Part shown: piece after piece, positions 39,001 through 44,983 of the stretch
Position numbering within the stretch: position 1 is the first letter of the stretch
How the letters are laid out: each line of letters starts with the position of its first letter
Assembly (NCBI GenBank): GCA_032622095.1
Contig: CP136069.1
Location: 65,185,319-65,249,318, forward strand
From: Siphonodentalium dalli
Taxonomy: Eukaryota > Mollusca > Scaphopoda > Gadilida > Siphonodentaliidae
Length of the DNA stretch: 64,000 nucleotides
Direction of reading: 5' to 3'
The notes under the pieces: model-generated
The model's database searches: none
What the model was told of the DNA's origin: nothing
Seen by the model: the letters and a program-made list of their open reading frames with translations, nothing else
Translations under genes and position numbers: made by a program

Positions 39001-39142
39001 TATCGATGGCGTCCATGTGCCGAGAAAACTCCATGTCATCAAGGCTCTTGCCAATAGACTTTGCTATCTCAATAAGTTGCTCCAATGGCTTAGTTTGGTG
39101 AAAACCATTTTCCGGTAACTCTATACAGCAGTCGACACTCAT
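23899..39142 (-). CDS. KYNU: Kynureninase, complete 12-exon gene
   Basis: Cytosolic PLP-dependent hydrolase of tryptophan catabolism. It cleaves 3-hydroxykynurenine (and kynurenine) to 3-hydroxyanthranilate (anthranilate) plus alanine. Exons: 39142-38944, 36771-36651, 35203-35121, 34398-34337, 33902-33831, 33360-33286, 32186-32040, 29762-29664, 28660-28534, 26711-26626, 26035-25811, 24015-23899. All introns are GT-AG and all phases join. The sum is 1,413 nt, 470 aa plus TGA; the human enzyme has 465 aa. Key residues align with a constant +10 offset to human: S85, H112, F175/D178 (FPSD), D260 (WDLAHAAGN), Y285 and the Schiff-base lysine K286 (CWCNYK), W315 and N343; R442 corresponds to human R434. 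Ser/His/Asn at 85/112/343 is the animal set linked to preference for 3-hydroxykynurenine. Introns are packed with MITEs, and three exon edges carry local duplications. A tttacag|CTCTG acceptor at 39169 suggests a separate 5' leader exon. It appears functional; certainty is high for identity and good for exon edges. Confidence 0.95.
24174..24390. mobile_element. Foldback MITE family B, copy 4 (KYNU intron 11)
   Basis: Palindrome with TACAGTAATGCCCTAAATAA at the edge. Arm differences such as 'tgtgtagttttt' are mirrored in the other arm ('aaaaattacacata'), so the arms still pair. Confidence 0.9.
24816..25237 (+). mobile_element. TTAA element family F, copy 2 (KYNU intron 11)
   Basis: Ends TTAAAGGTACTCAATCCGAT and ATCGGATTATGCATCTTTAA. 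The best full-length copy, 422 bp, and the reference for the split and nested copies. Non-coding. Confidence 0.8.
25277..25735. mobile_element. Composite inverted repeat with two family C hairpins (KYNU intron 11)
   Basis: Arms of about 120 bp starting 'gtgacccgccatatcaaatc' are inverted around a ~220 bp centre. Each arm holds one full 69 nt hairpin (about 25327-25395 and 25617-25685). It lacks the CCCTTTGAGTGCC ends of family C, so it is a distinct element or rearranged pair that carries the same hairpin. Confidence 0.75.
25811..26035 (-). CDS. KYNU: KYNU exon 11
   Basis: Residues 358-432, phase 0 at both ends. Acceptor cattcacag|ATATTC, donor ATAGTG|gtaagt. Contains the segment [17 protein letters not shown], the counterpart of the human 'ITPSHVEERGCQLTITF' region. 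Confidence 0.94.
26626..26711 (-). CDS. KYNU: KYNU exon 10
   Basis: Residues 329-357 after a phase-1 junction. Acceptor tctcag|ATATGAC, donor TTAGAG|gtatgc. Contains [14 protein letters not shown] with N343, the residue equivalent to human N333 that contacts the substrate ring region. Confidence 0.94.
26893..27110. mobile_element. Foldback MITE family B, copy 5 (KYNU intron 9)
   Basis: Same palindrome with TA edges. There is a small insertion (an extra 'ccg') in the right arm. Confidence 0.9.
27198..27452. mobile_element. piggyBac-type MITE, family C variant, copy 2 (KYNU intron 9)
   Basis: TTAA at both ends. The termini are CCCTTTCATGACATGAGC and CAGTCATGGAAGAG, a subfamily different from the CCCTTTGAGTGCC type. 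It holds two imperfect copies of the 'atgcattctcttatatatg' hairpin in tandem. Confidence 0.8.
28159..28393. mobile_element. piggyBac-type MITE family C, copy 3 (KYNU intron 9)
   Basis: TTAACCCTTTGAGTGCCAGG ... GGCACTCAAAGGGTTAA, with the perfect 69 nt hairpin at about 28211-28279. Opposite orientation to copy 1. Confidence 0.9.
28534..28660 (-). CDS. KYNU: KYNU exon 9
   Basis: Residues 287-328 plus one base. Acceptor aatttcag|TATATA, donor ACAACA|gtaagt. Starts directly after the Schiff-base lysine. Contains [18 protein letters not shown] (W315) and RFVMDN, all family hallmarks. Confidence 0.95.
28814..29325 (+). mobile_element. TTAA element family G, copy 2 (KYNU intron 8)
   Basis: Left end TTAAAGGGAGACTGTATGCC and right end 'gcagtacctctttaa'. 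The interior is colinear with copy 1 but more diverged. Confidence 0.75.
29664..29762 (-). CDS. KYNU: KYNU exon 8 (PLP lysine exon)
   Basis: Residues 254-286, phase 0. Acceptor gttaattttag|GGATGT, donor TACAAG|gtacgt. Carries WDLAHAAGN (D260, pyridinium-binding) and ends with CWCNYK, K286 being the Schiff-base lysine. The first 26 or so bases plus the acceptor are triplicated upstream. Confidence 0.96.
29739..29866. repeat. 49 bp tandem triplication of the exon 8 acceptor region
   Basis: Three copies of 'agatcccagccaacatgaca' plus 'tccctaaaattaacat', spaced 49 bp apart. On the minus strand each copy gives tttag|GGATGTCATGTT, so possible exon starts lie at 29762, 29811 and 29860. Only 29762 keeps the enzyme frame. 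Confidence 0.9.
29930..30163. mobile_element. TTAA MITE family D, copy 1 (KYNU intron 7)
   Basis: Ends TTAATACTTTCTTTACC and AGTAAAGAAAGGGTTAA. Interior shared with 36320 ('tggattctcccaacca', 'agacgacagacagat'). Confidence 0.75.
30164..31801. other. KYNU intron 7, AT-rich with a GC-richer patch
   Basis: The patch at 30690-31230 has two open forward frames (88 and 87 codons). One begins [20 protein letters not shown], but no domain, paired splice sites or homology was recognised. It may be an old element or an enhancer-like segment. The rest is simple AT-rich DNA. Confidence 0.4.
31802..32018. mobile_element. Foldback MITE family B, copy 6 (KYNU intron 7)
   Basis: Palindrome with TACAGTAATGCCC on the left and GGGCATTACTGCA on the right (TA changed to CA). 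Its edge lies only about 21 bp into the intron from the exon 7 donor at 32040. Confidence 0.9.
32040..32186 (-). CDS. KYNU: KYNU exon 7
   Basis: Residues 205-253, phase 0. Acceptor tttttcag|GGGGAA, donor GCTAAG|gttagt. Contains [20 protein letters not shown] and KAGQAK, very close to the human protein. Confidence 0.96.
32588..32945. mobile_element. Repeat family E, copy 3 (KYNU intron 6)
   Basis: Foldback part 32605-32697 (gaggtctccagagggtgaac ... and its complement), followed by the conserved tail with 'catcttctctggaaagta' and 'gcataatcgaggtgcccaat'. Confidence 0.6.
33001..33216. mobile_element. Foldback MITE family B, copy 7 (KYNU intron 6)
   Basis: Same palindrome (ACAGTAATGCCCTAAATAAT ... 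GGGCAGTACTGTA), with slightly more mismatches between the arms. Confidence 0.9.
33286..33360 (-). CDS. KYNU: KYNU exon 6
   Basis: Residues 180-204, phase 0. Acceptor cctctttcag|TATGCT, donor AGAGAG|gtaggt. Reads [18 protein letters not shown], matching the human 'YAIESQLQLHG' helix that follows the FPSDH motif. Confidence 0.95.
33414..33545 (-). mobile_element. TTAA element family F, copy 3 (half copy, KYNU intron 5)
   Basis: Starts TTAAAGATGCACAATCCGAA and covers only the right half in inverted orientation ('ggaacccacccatcaaagct'). Confidence 0.65.
33767..33851. repeat. Tandem triplication of the exon 5 donor region
   Basis: The minus-strand unit CCATCTGATCAT|gtaagttagt is repeated with candidate exon ends at 33831, 33798 (33 bp further) and 33774 (24 bp further, weaker gtaattta). 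Reading past the first donor meets GTA AGT TAG, an immediate in-frame stop. Confidence 0.9.
33831..33902 (-). CDS. KYNU: KYNU exon 5
   Basis: Residues 156-179, phase 0. Acceptor tattccag|ATATCA, chosen over the inner 'tctacag' because only it keeps frame. Donor GATCAT|gtaagt. Encodes [20 protein letters not shown], with F175 stacking on PLP and D178 near the cofactor. Confidence 0.95.
34337..34398 (-). CDS. KYNU: KYNU exon 4
   Basis: Residues 135-155. Acceptor tattttcag|GTGCTA, donor CTACTG|gtgagt. Reads [13 protein letters not shown], matching human '[12 protein letters not shown]', which forms the PLP phosphate-binding region. Confidence 0.95.
34415..34677. mobile_element. piggyBac-type MITE, family C variant, copy 4 (KYNU intron 3)
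   Basis: TTAACCCTTTCATGATGG ... CAGTCATGAAAGGGTTAA, with two imperfect hairpins as in copy 2. Its left TTAA lies 14 bp upstream of the exon 4 acceptor AG, so the element supplies the DNA next to the polypyrimidine tract. Confidence 0.85.
34674..34850. mobile_element. TTAA MITE family D, copy 2 (adjoins copy C4)
   Basis: Begins at the same TTAA that closes the preceding element and ends AAAGAAAGGGTTAA. Contains the family segment 'gaatggattctcccata' and a rearranged interior. Confidence 0.6.
35121..35203 (-). CDS. KYNU: KYNU exon 3
   Basis: Residues 107-135. Acceptor attgttttag|AGGTGT, donor TTGTCG|gtgagt. Encodes [10 protein letters not shown] with H112 (human H102) and a methionine-rich helix (ESMMERIVG). 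Part of the exon and its acceptor are duplicated 75 bp upstream. Confidence 0.94.
35160..35286. repeat. Duplication of the exon 3 acceptor and first 43 bases
   Basis: 35160-35211 and 35235-35286 are about 90% identical ('ccaggcccatggta', 'gtgcccctcaacacctctaa'). The distal copy keeps a ttttag acceptor at 35279-35280. If used, it adds 75 bases and meets an in-frame TAA after about 18 codons. Confidence 0.9.
35300..35692 (+). mobile_element. TTAA element family F, copy 4 (KYNU intron 2)
   Basis: Starts TTAAAGGTACACCATCCGAT and runs through the family interior. The right end is degenerate ('tcagattgtgcatatataat'). Confidence 0.75.
35853..36240. mobile_element. Repeat family E, copy 4 (KYNU intron 2)
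   Basis: Contains two foldback segments (35876-35965 and 36195-36235) and the shared middle 'gggcacctcaattatacagt'. The ORFs through it are accidental. Confidence 0.6.
36320..36645. mobile_element. TTAA MITE family D, copy 3, abutting the exon 2 donor
   Basis: Ends TTAACCCTTTCTTTAC and GTATAGAAAGGATTAA, with foldback MITE B8 nested inside (36519-36629). Its right TTAA (36642-36645) overlaps the last base of the exon 2 donor hexamer gtgagt. Confidence 0.85.
36519..36629. mobile_element. Foldback MITE family B, copy 8 (internally deleted, nested)
   Basis: Only about 25 bp of the left arm remains, joined to the last part of the right arm. Edges TACAGTAATGCCC and GGGCATTATTGTA. Confidence 0.85.
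36651..36771 (-). CDS. KYNU: KYNU exon 2
   Basis: Residues 67-106 plus two bases. Acceptor atatttcag|CTGACT, donor AAAAC|gtgagt. Contains [11 protein letters not shown] (S85 equals human S75), a kynureninase signature, and EIDKWEK. Confidence 0.95.
37185..37673. mobile_element. TTAA element family F, copy 6 (nested in copy 5)
   Basis: TTAA at each edge, with inverted ends AAAGGTACTCAATCCG and CGGATTGAGTACCTT. The first part of the interior is in inverted order relative to the family, so it is rearranged. Confidence 0.7.
37894..37949. mobile_element. Foldback MITE family B, copy 9 (single arm)
   Basis: TACAGTAATGCTCTAAGTAA through 'agcagaattatgggtaac' only; the other arm is missing. Confidence 0.7.
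38487..38905. mobile_element. Repeat family E, copy 5 (KYNU intron 1)
   Basis: Two foldback segments (38505-38597 and 38800-38892, each 'gaatgaggt(t)cccagagggt' against its complement) flank the 'cattgggaacctcgattatg' middle, the fullest form of this family. The right edge is about 38 bp from the exon 1 donor. Confidence 0.65.
38944..39142 (-). CDS. KYNU: KYNU exon 1 (start)
   Basis: Residues 1-66 plus one base. ATG at 39142-39140, with reading continuous to [20 protein letters not shown] and [15 protein letters not shown]. Donor AAAAA|gtaagt at 38943. The length before the first conserved block fits the family. No other upstream in-frame Met is needed. Confidence 0.92.
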
Positions 39143-39339
39143 TTCTGAACACTTCCTTCAACACAGAGCTGTAAAGAGCAAAATGTGTTATTAACCCCTC
39201 CAAACAGGATTATATTCAGACTTATGGCTGACGCATGCGGTAATAATGCTGCACAGCTATCTCTTTCACAGGACTGTGGCCATGCCATCGTTGTGTTTAA
39301 CGCATGCGGCTACGTATATAAGGTATAGATATCTCATAT

Positions 39340-39835
39340 ATATTTTGAAGACCTCTGTCTGTCTGTATGTTTGTCTGTATGTTTGTCATTTATACAAATC
39401 TACGATTCTCGACCGATCGGGACGAAACTTGGTACGTGTGTGTAGTTTGACCAGGCGGTGGACGTTGTCGTATTGTCGAGCCCGTGCGGCGCCCGCTTCG
39501 CGCATGCGCAGACGAGATCTCGGAAATGGGGGGAGCTATCGACTTGAAATTTGCTATGTGAATGTATCTTGCCCCGGATACGAATTTTATCGGGTCGCCG
39601 AGCCCGTGCGACGCCAGCTTCGCGCATGCGCAGACGAGATCTCGGAAACGGGTGGAGCTATCGACTTGAAATTTGCTATGTGAATGTATCTTGCCCCGGA
39701 TACGAATTTTATCGGGTCGCCGAGCCCGTGCGACGCAAGCTTCGAGCATGCGCAGACCAGATCTCGGAAACGGGTGGAGCTATCGACTTGAAATTTGGTT
39801 TTTGAATAGCCCGGACAACGTCGGGCTCATCGGCT
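39340..39835 (+). mobile_element. Helitron-like non-autonomous element carrying a satellite
   Basis: Starts after TCTGTCTGTATG repeats, with 'gatcgggacgaaacttggta', and ends in a GC hairpin AGCCCGGACAACGTCGGGCT followed six bases later by CTAGT. A 3' hairpin and CTRR end are the Helitron signature. The interior is the 122 bp tandem repeat. The 5' TC end was not fixed. Inference. Confidence 0.45.
39478..39800 (+). repeat. 122 bp tandem repeat, about 2.7 copies
   Basis: Copies start at 39478, 39600 and 39722 with 'gagcccgtgcg'. Each holds 'ttcgcgcatgcgcagac' (CpG-rich, NRF1-like GCGCATGCGC), 'gatctcggaaa' and 'gctatcgacttgaaattt'. Located about 340-660 bp upstream of the KYNU start codon. Confidence 0.9.
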
Positions 39836-40446
39836 AGTAACATATATAATCACCAAAAGAAGTGTCATACACAAGAACACTGGCTAGAAGAATTAGTCAG
39901 GTAACTGTTAGATGTGATCTATCTCCAGAATATGGAGAATATGGATCTTCAATCTTCATACACCACTGGCTAGATCCTACATAAACTTTGCTCTCAGCTT
40001 TTGCCACTGTGATGACTACAGTAGCTTGTGACTGGCTGTTATATGCGGGCTTTCATTTGTGGTAAGCAGACGTTATAGAAGGACTCCGGGTTGGACTTGT
40101 CTTATTTCTTCCACTTAACCAGCCATCTTCATAAGATTGATGCAGTTAAACGCTAATCAGATGCATTTAACTGTGTCAGCTGCAACCCTGTGAAAGGTTC
40201 CAGTGATATAGGTATGGCTTGAAATTTTGCGCCTAACCCGATAGCTGCATGCATTGGCCACATGCGTCAGCTGCAGGCCTGTGAAAGCAGCTTTATACTT
40301 TTTAAGTTTTGAGTTTTCAGGGTAACAACAAGGGCCGAAATTGAGTCCTGTTCCCAAGGATAGGCCAGGACATTTTTATTTAAAATATACACATGAAAAG
40401 TACAAATACAAACAAATGCACGTTATTATTCACATATATTATTATA

Positions 40447-40680
40447 TCCCTGTAGATACAATACATAATCGAGGTGACTAATGAGTGAACAGCACCTTCA
40501 GCTTGGAAACTTCAATCAGATCCTAGGTCTCCCATAACGGTTCAGGCCTAAGCAGAATGAGGTTCCCAGAAGGTGAATTTGGTGATGCTATTGCACCATG
40601 TGGGGTACAGTCACTAAATTCACCCTCTGGGGGACCTCATTCTGCAAATGTCAGACACACTATTTTAAGGCTTGGGTATA
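40447..40680. mobile_element. Repeat family E, copy 6
   Basis: Contains 'cataatcgaggtgactaa', 'agcagaatgaggttcccaga' and the complementary arm 'accctctgggggacctcatt'. Confidence 0.6.
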
Positions 40681-40853
40681 ATGAAATACTAATTTCGAGT
40701 CTGAGACACACTAAGGCTGTGAGACGTCATTATTTTATGTTACTATTTTAAAATATGAAACCTTTTGTGTTTATTGATTGAAAAATTCTGTTTATTCACT
40801 GTTTATTGTTTAAGTTGAATATGAGTGACACCCAGGGTCATGGCAACATGGTC

Positions 40854-40882
40854 GGGGGGGGGGGGGGGGGGGGGGGGGGGGG
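40854..40882 (+). repeat. G homopolymer (29 G)
   Basis: An uninterrupted run of about 29 G. Its exact length is unreliable in any assembly; it could form a quadruplex. Confidence 0.8.
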
Positions 40883-41107
40883 TGGGTTCTCACCAAAAGT
40901 TGTATACTTTCATACTATGGTAAAATATTTTTACTGAAATGATAATTAGTTTGAAAATTTCCAGCAATATGGGAGTGTAAGGTTAGCAATTTCCACCCAG
41001 ACTGGGGAATAATTTGGGGGGGGGGCGTGGGGAGATACAAGTGTTTTCATTAAATGTTTCATAAAAATTCTTGTTTTACATTTTTTTTCAGGCAGACCAA
41101 TGCATCT

Positions 41108-41290
41108 TTAACCCTTTCTATACTAAATGGATTGTCTCAGACAGTGCACCGGAATGGTTTATTATTCATTTGCAGGGATGTTAAGGTGATAAAAGCAGAC
41201 GACAGATAAATAAAAGGAGTAAGGAGCCATATTTACTGAGAAATGTTTAGATAAAAGTTCAACAAACGTTACATTCAGAAGAAAACTATG
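41108..41290 (+). mobile_element. TTAA MITE family D, copy 4 (truncated)
   Basis: Starts TTAACCCTTTCTATACTAAA and continues with the 'gcagacgacagataaataa' interior. No right end was found. Confidence 0.6.
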
Positions 41291-41770
41291 AAAATTAAAT
41301 CACAGGTGTTATGTGGAGTCAGTATTATGGTACGACTTGTCATGAAATAAAACCAAATAAACTGTGGTAAATTATTAATGCCCTTCAAACTCACCTCTAT
41401 TGAAATCAGAACTATTATTGTGCTGCTAACTTGCGTCAGATTGGGTCATAACAGCATGACCTAAACCCAACCATGATACAATGGCTGTTATATATGGGAA
41501 CCACAAAGTGTGAAATTGTTACATTCTGTGCTGGGGACATAATACAAAGAGTTCAGTGAAACTCTATGCTATAATATTTCATTAGGCCAAAATAAAAAAC
41601 ACATAATTGTTTCTGATTTGCAGTGAACAAGACACAGAATTACAGCAATATATACCTGTAAATGCCTACTTCCTAATTATATTGATTATATGCAAAATAG
41701 AATGAAATCTGGAATTTTATTAATGTATTTAATTATTCTGTTGGTCTTTATGTCTCTCCTATATGGTTAC

Positions 41771-42014
41771 TTAACCCTTTGAGTGCCAGGTCCGATTTTT
41801 GTATCGACCCATATACCCTGTGCCAATGCATTCTCTTATATATGCGAGTCGACCATAGGTCGCCTCGCATATATAAGAGAATGCATTGGCCTAACCCTAA
41901 AAAAAAAATATTAAAAAAAAAAAAAAAAAATCATTTTTTAAATTTTTTTTTAGGGCACTCTACAGACCATAACCTAGGGGCGATGAGATTGGCCCCTGGC
42001 ACTAAAAGGGTTAA
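41771..42014. mobile_element. piggyBac-type MITE family C, copy 5
   Basis: TTAACCCTTTGAGTGCCAGG ... GGCACTAAAAGGGTTAA, with the full 69 nt hairpin near 41822-41890 and A/T runs in the spacer. Confidence 0.9.
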
Positions 42015-42084
42015 ATGCTAATGACTTTGTCTAATTTGATGCTTTATTACAATAACTAGAATTACTAGATGGATTAGGATCATT

Positions 42085-42375
42085 CTGCTAAGGCTTCAAC
42101 TGCTGTGTGGGAGACCTAGGATCAGATTGAAGTTGGTGATGTTCACCCATTAGTCACCTCGATTATGCATTTTATCGTCTGCTAATGAGGGGATGTGGAA
42201 ACTTCCCATAAAAAGTTACTAAAATTATGTTAATTTGAGACTACATACTTTTCAGAAGATGAGGCCTAAGCAGAATGAGGTCCACAGGGGCGAATTTGGT
42301 GATGTGGGATAGCATCCCTAAATTCACCCTCTGGGGAGTGGGAACCTCATTCTGCAAATGAAAGACACACTATCT
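42085..42375. mobile_element. Repeat family E, copy 7
   Basis: Shares 'cacctcgattatgcatttta' and the arms 'agaatgaggtccacagggg' and 'accctctggggagtggga', more diverged than the other copies. Confidence 0.55.
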
Positions 42376-42464
42376 GCAACTTTCATATTTGACACAATTG
42401 TAAATTTCAGACCAAAATAGGTTAACATTGTTTGATTTTCCAATAGCATTTAACGTATATAAGT

Positions 42465-42486
42465 TGTTGTTGTTGTTGTTGTTGTT
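42465..42486 (+). repeat. (GTT)n microsatellite
   Basis: About seven GTT units. Confidence 0.8.
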
Positions 42487-42864
42487 AGAACAAATGGTGT
42501 TTTTCTAACAAATGTTTTAATAATGGTCATCCATTGAAAAAATTCCAACAATAGGGAGGTTTCATGGTGGAAATTTCCAGCAGTTGGAAAGCTTGAGGTA
42601 CTGATATGTTCCGGCCAGTAGGAAAATTCAAACTCAAGGGGACCCCGAGTGCAAATGGAATTTCTCTAACTTGGGAATTTGGCAGGTGCAGTTAAACGTT
42701 CTCAGGTGGTCACCCCACTTCCTGCATGCTACTTTTAGTTGAGAAAGACTTCATGGAAATCATTGTATCTTTGATTTCTATATAAAATTATCAATAAGCA
42801 AATTTATATATTAAATAAATTAATAGTTGTTTCGATTTGCAATTTGGCCCGGGTGCAGTTGGAG

Positions 42865-43801
42865 CAGGGGCGTAGGAACCTGGGGGTTAAGGGGGTAAAT
42901 ACCCCCCCCCACAAAATTTCCAGAAAATGGTCAACACTTAAACTTATTTATTCAACTTAACCAATCACATTCTCCGCCCGCACAGTTTGACACAAAATAT
43001 ATAGTATACTCTATACCACTGGTTTGTGTAATTATCATACAAGTACAAACATTTAGGTTAATTTTATCGGGTAATAAATTATAACTCCCCGTATGCATGG
43101 TGCTATCCACCGGCCTTTGCTCCTTATAAACCTTCTTGTTAGTACTCTCTCAGAAATCATTGTGTTATCCCACAAACGGTATCTAATTTGTCCAAAGCTC
43201 CAAAATAAATCAACACCAATATTTCCAAGATGAATCTATATGAAATTATTTGAAGAGTAAATACGGAAACCAGACCATCGAAGGTAAGCTATATACGCTT
43301 CATCACAGAGCTAGTACTTTGGCACTGCTTAAATGGCGAATCTGCCTGCTTAATCGAGGCCATCTTTCAGTTACAAGCACTACTACTATGGATTAGGCTG
43401 GGAAAGCTGAGAATGTGAATATATAATTATGTAAGTATAAACATATATGTCATGTTTTCGTGGAAGACTGCTCCATTTGTACACACACACTTATGAGAGT
43501 AAAAAATGATCTCCATACTATTTTGCAAAACAGGTGAAAAACTAGAATACCATATTTTCCCTTAATGGGTTATTTAACGTAATTGCTGTCACAGATGCAA
43601 AGAAATGAGATCTGAGGGTTTTAAATTCAGAAAAATTTCCCCAGACCCCCACCGACTAGAGGGGACACCCCTCTCATGCTTTCCCCATCTCCAGCCTTCA
43701 GCTGTCGTCAATGGCATTTATATGGCCCCTCATATTAGACTTTCCTATAACCCTGAATAGTCCTGATACCCCCCCAATAATTATAGCTTCCTACGCCCCT
43801 G
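42865..43801. mobile_element. hAT-type non-autonomous transposon with perfect 8 bp target duplication
   Basis: The termini CAGGGGCGTAGGAA and TTCCTACGCCCCTG are perfect inverted repeats. The duplicated target AGTTGGAG lies at 42857-42864 and 43802-43809. An unoccupied copy of the site is present in inverted form near 46667-46694 ('aaaactccaactgcacccgg'), confirming the insertion. 937 bp, no transposase. Confidence 0.9.
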
Positions 43802-43842
43802 AGTTGGAGTTTTCAATGTGTTGGCTTATTATATATATATAC

Positions 43843-44480
43843 TAGCAGGTGGACCCGTCCGAGCTGTTTCCCCTCTGCTTTTCGGCAAATTGCGCGAATT
43901 GACCTTGAATTGTCCATTTTGAAGGTCAAGGTCAGGTGGGGTCACGATTTGACCCGTCCAAAACACTGCCCGGACAAAAGTACCCGACAAAAGTACCCGT
44001 CGAAATCCATCCGGTTTTACCCGATTTGACCTTGAATTGATCATTTTGAAGGACAAGGTCAGATCGGGGTCATGACTCGACCCGTCCAAAACACTCAGTG
44101 GACAAAAGTAACACTACGTATCAAATTTCGTCGAAATCCCATCAAAATTCGCGAATAGACTTTGAATTGACCCGATTTCAAGGTCACGTCGCACGGGCAA
44201 ACGAACAGGCTTACGACACTCCCCATACGAAAGTAACCCTAGGCACTAATTTTCATCAAAATCATCAAAATCCCGTGATACTCGGGCGTTTGACCTTGAA
44301 ATTACCCGATGTCAAGGTCACGTCGCACGGGCAAATTAACAGGCCCATGCCACTCCCCGGCCGAAAGTATCCCCACATACCAAGTTTCATCGAAATCGGC
44401 TCGGCCGTTTTCGAGTCCATCGCTAACACATAGACAGACACACACACACACACTCAGATTTCCCAAATTATATAATAGAT
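43843..44480 (-). mobile_element. Helitron-like or related element (inverted)
   Basis: The left edge ACTAGCAGGTGGACCCGTCC reads, on the minus strand, as GGACGGGTCCACCTGCTAGT, a short hairpin before CTAGT. The body is built of degenerate repeats around 'gaccttgaattgaccc' and 'aaggtcacgtcgcacggg'. The far end has 'tttcatcgaaatcggctcgg' and a (CA)n tract at about 44439-44452. Non-coding. Confidence 0.45.
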
Positions 44481-44983
44481 ATACCTCCTACAGAGACACT
44501 TTTGCTACGTCCGTGATTGGAATTCAATTGAAACATATGGTCCGTAATATATTAGACCAATAACCAACATAACATATACCGTGCGAAAACAGTAAACACA
44601 TGGTGTGTTGCGAGTCTTTGATCTTGCCGCCACAATGAATTGAGTCAGGCACACCGTCACAACGTACACAAACTCCGATGTAAATATCAAAATTTGATAT
44701 CTTAGTGTGATAATTAGCAGTGACGTTACAAACCTATCACGAATTATAAGCTGGGAATAGTGAATGTCTGAGTTATATTGTGACGGCTGTTTCAAAACAG
44801 TAATGTTATCCAATACGACCTTGGCCTTGTACGAATGACCTTGACTTCGCGCGGGTCCACGATAAACGAGCACGTGTGTGGAATACCTGACATTCCTCAC
44901 GCGCCGGGCATAGTGCATGCAGTTCAGATGTTTGTTATCAGACTCGACTTCCAGAATGAATACACCATATATTCGACTCCTAT

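Larger units (their letters stand above)
39836..41107. other. Region upstream of KYNU, no gene seen
   Basis: Holds a short duplicated block ('catgcgtcagctgca' related near 40170 and 40262), family E copy 6, and the G homopolymer at 40854-40882. Confidence 0.45.

Noticed and set aside
39246-39805. Arg/Ala-rich ORFs on both strands
   Set aside because: Produced by the GC-rich 122 bp satellite. The same peptides appear with the repeat period.
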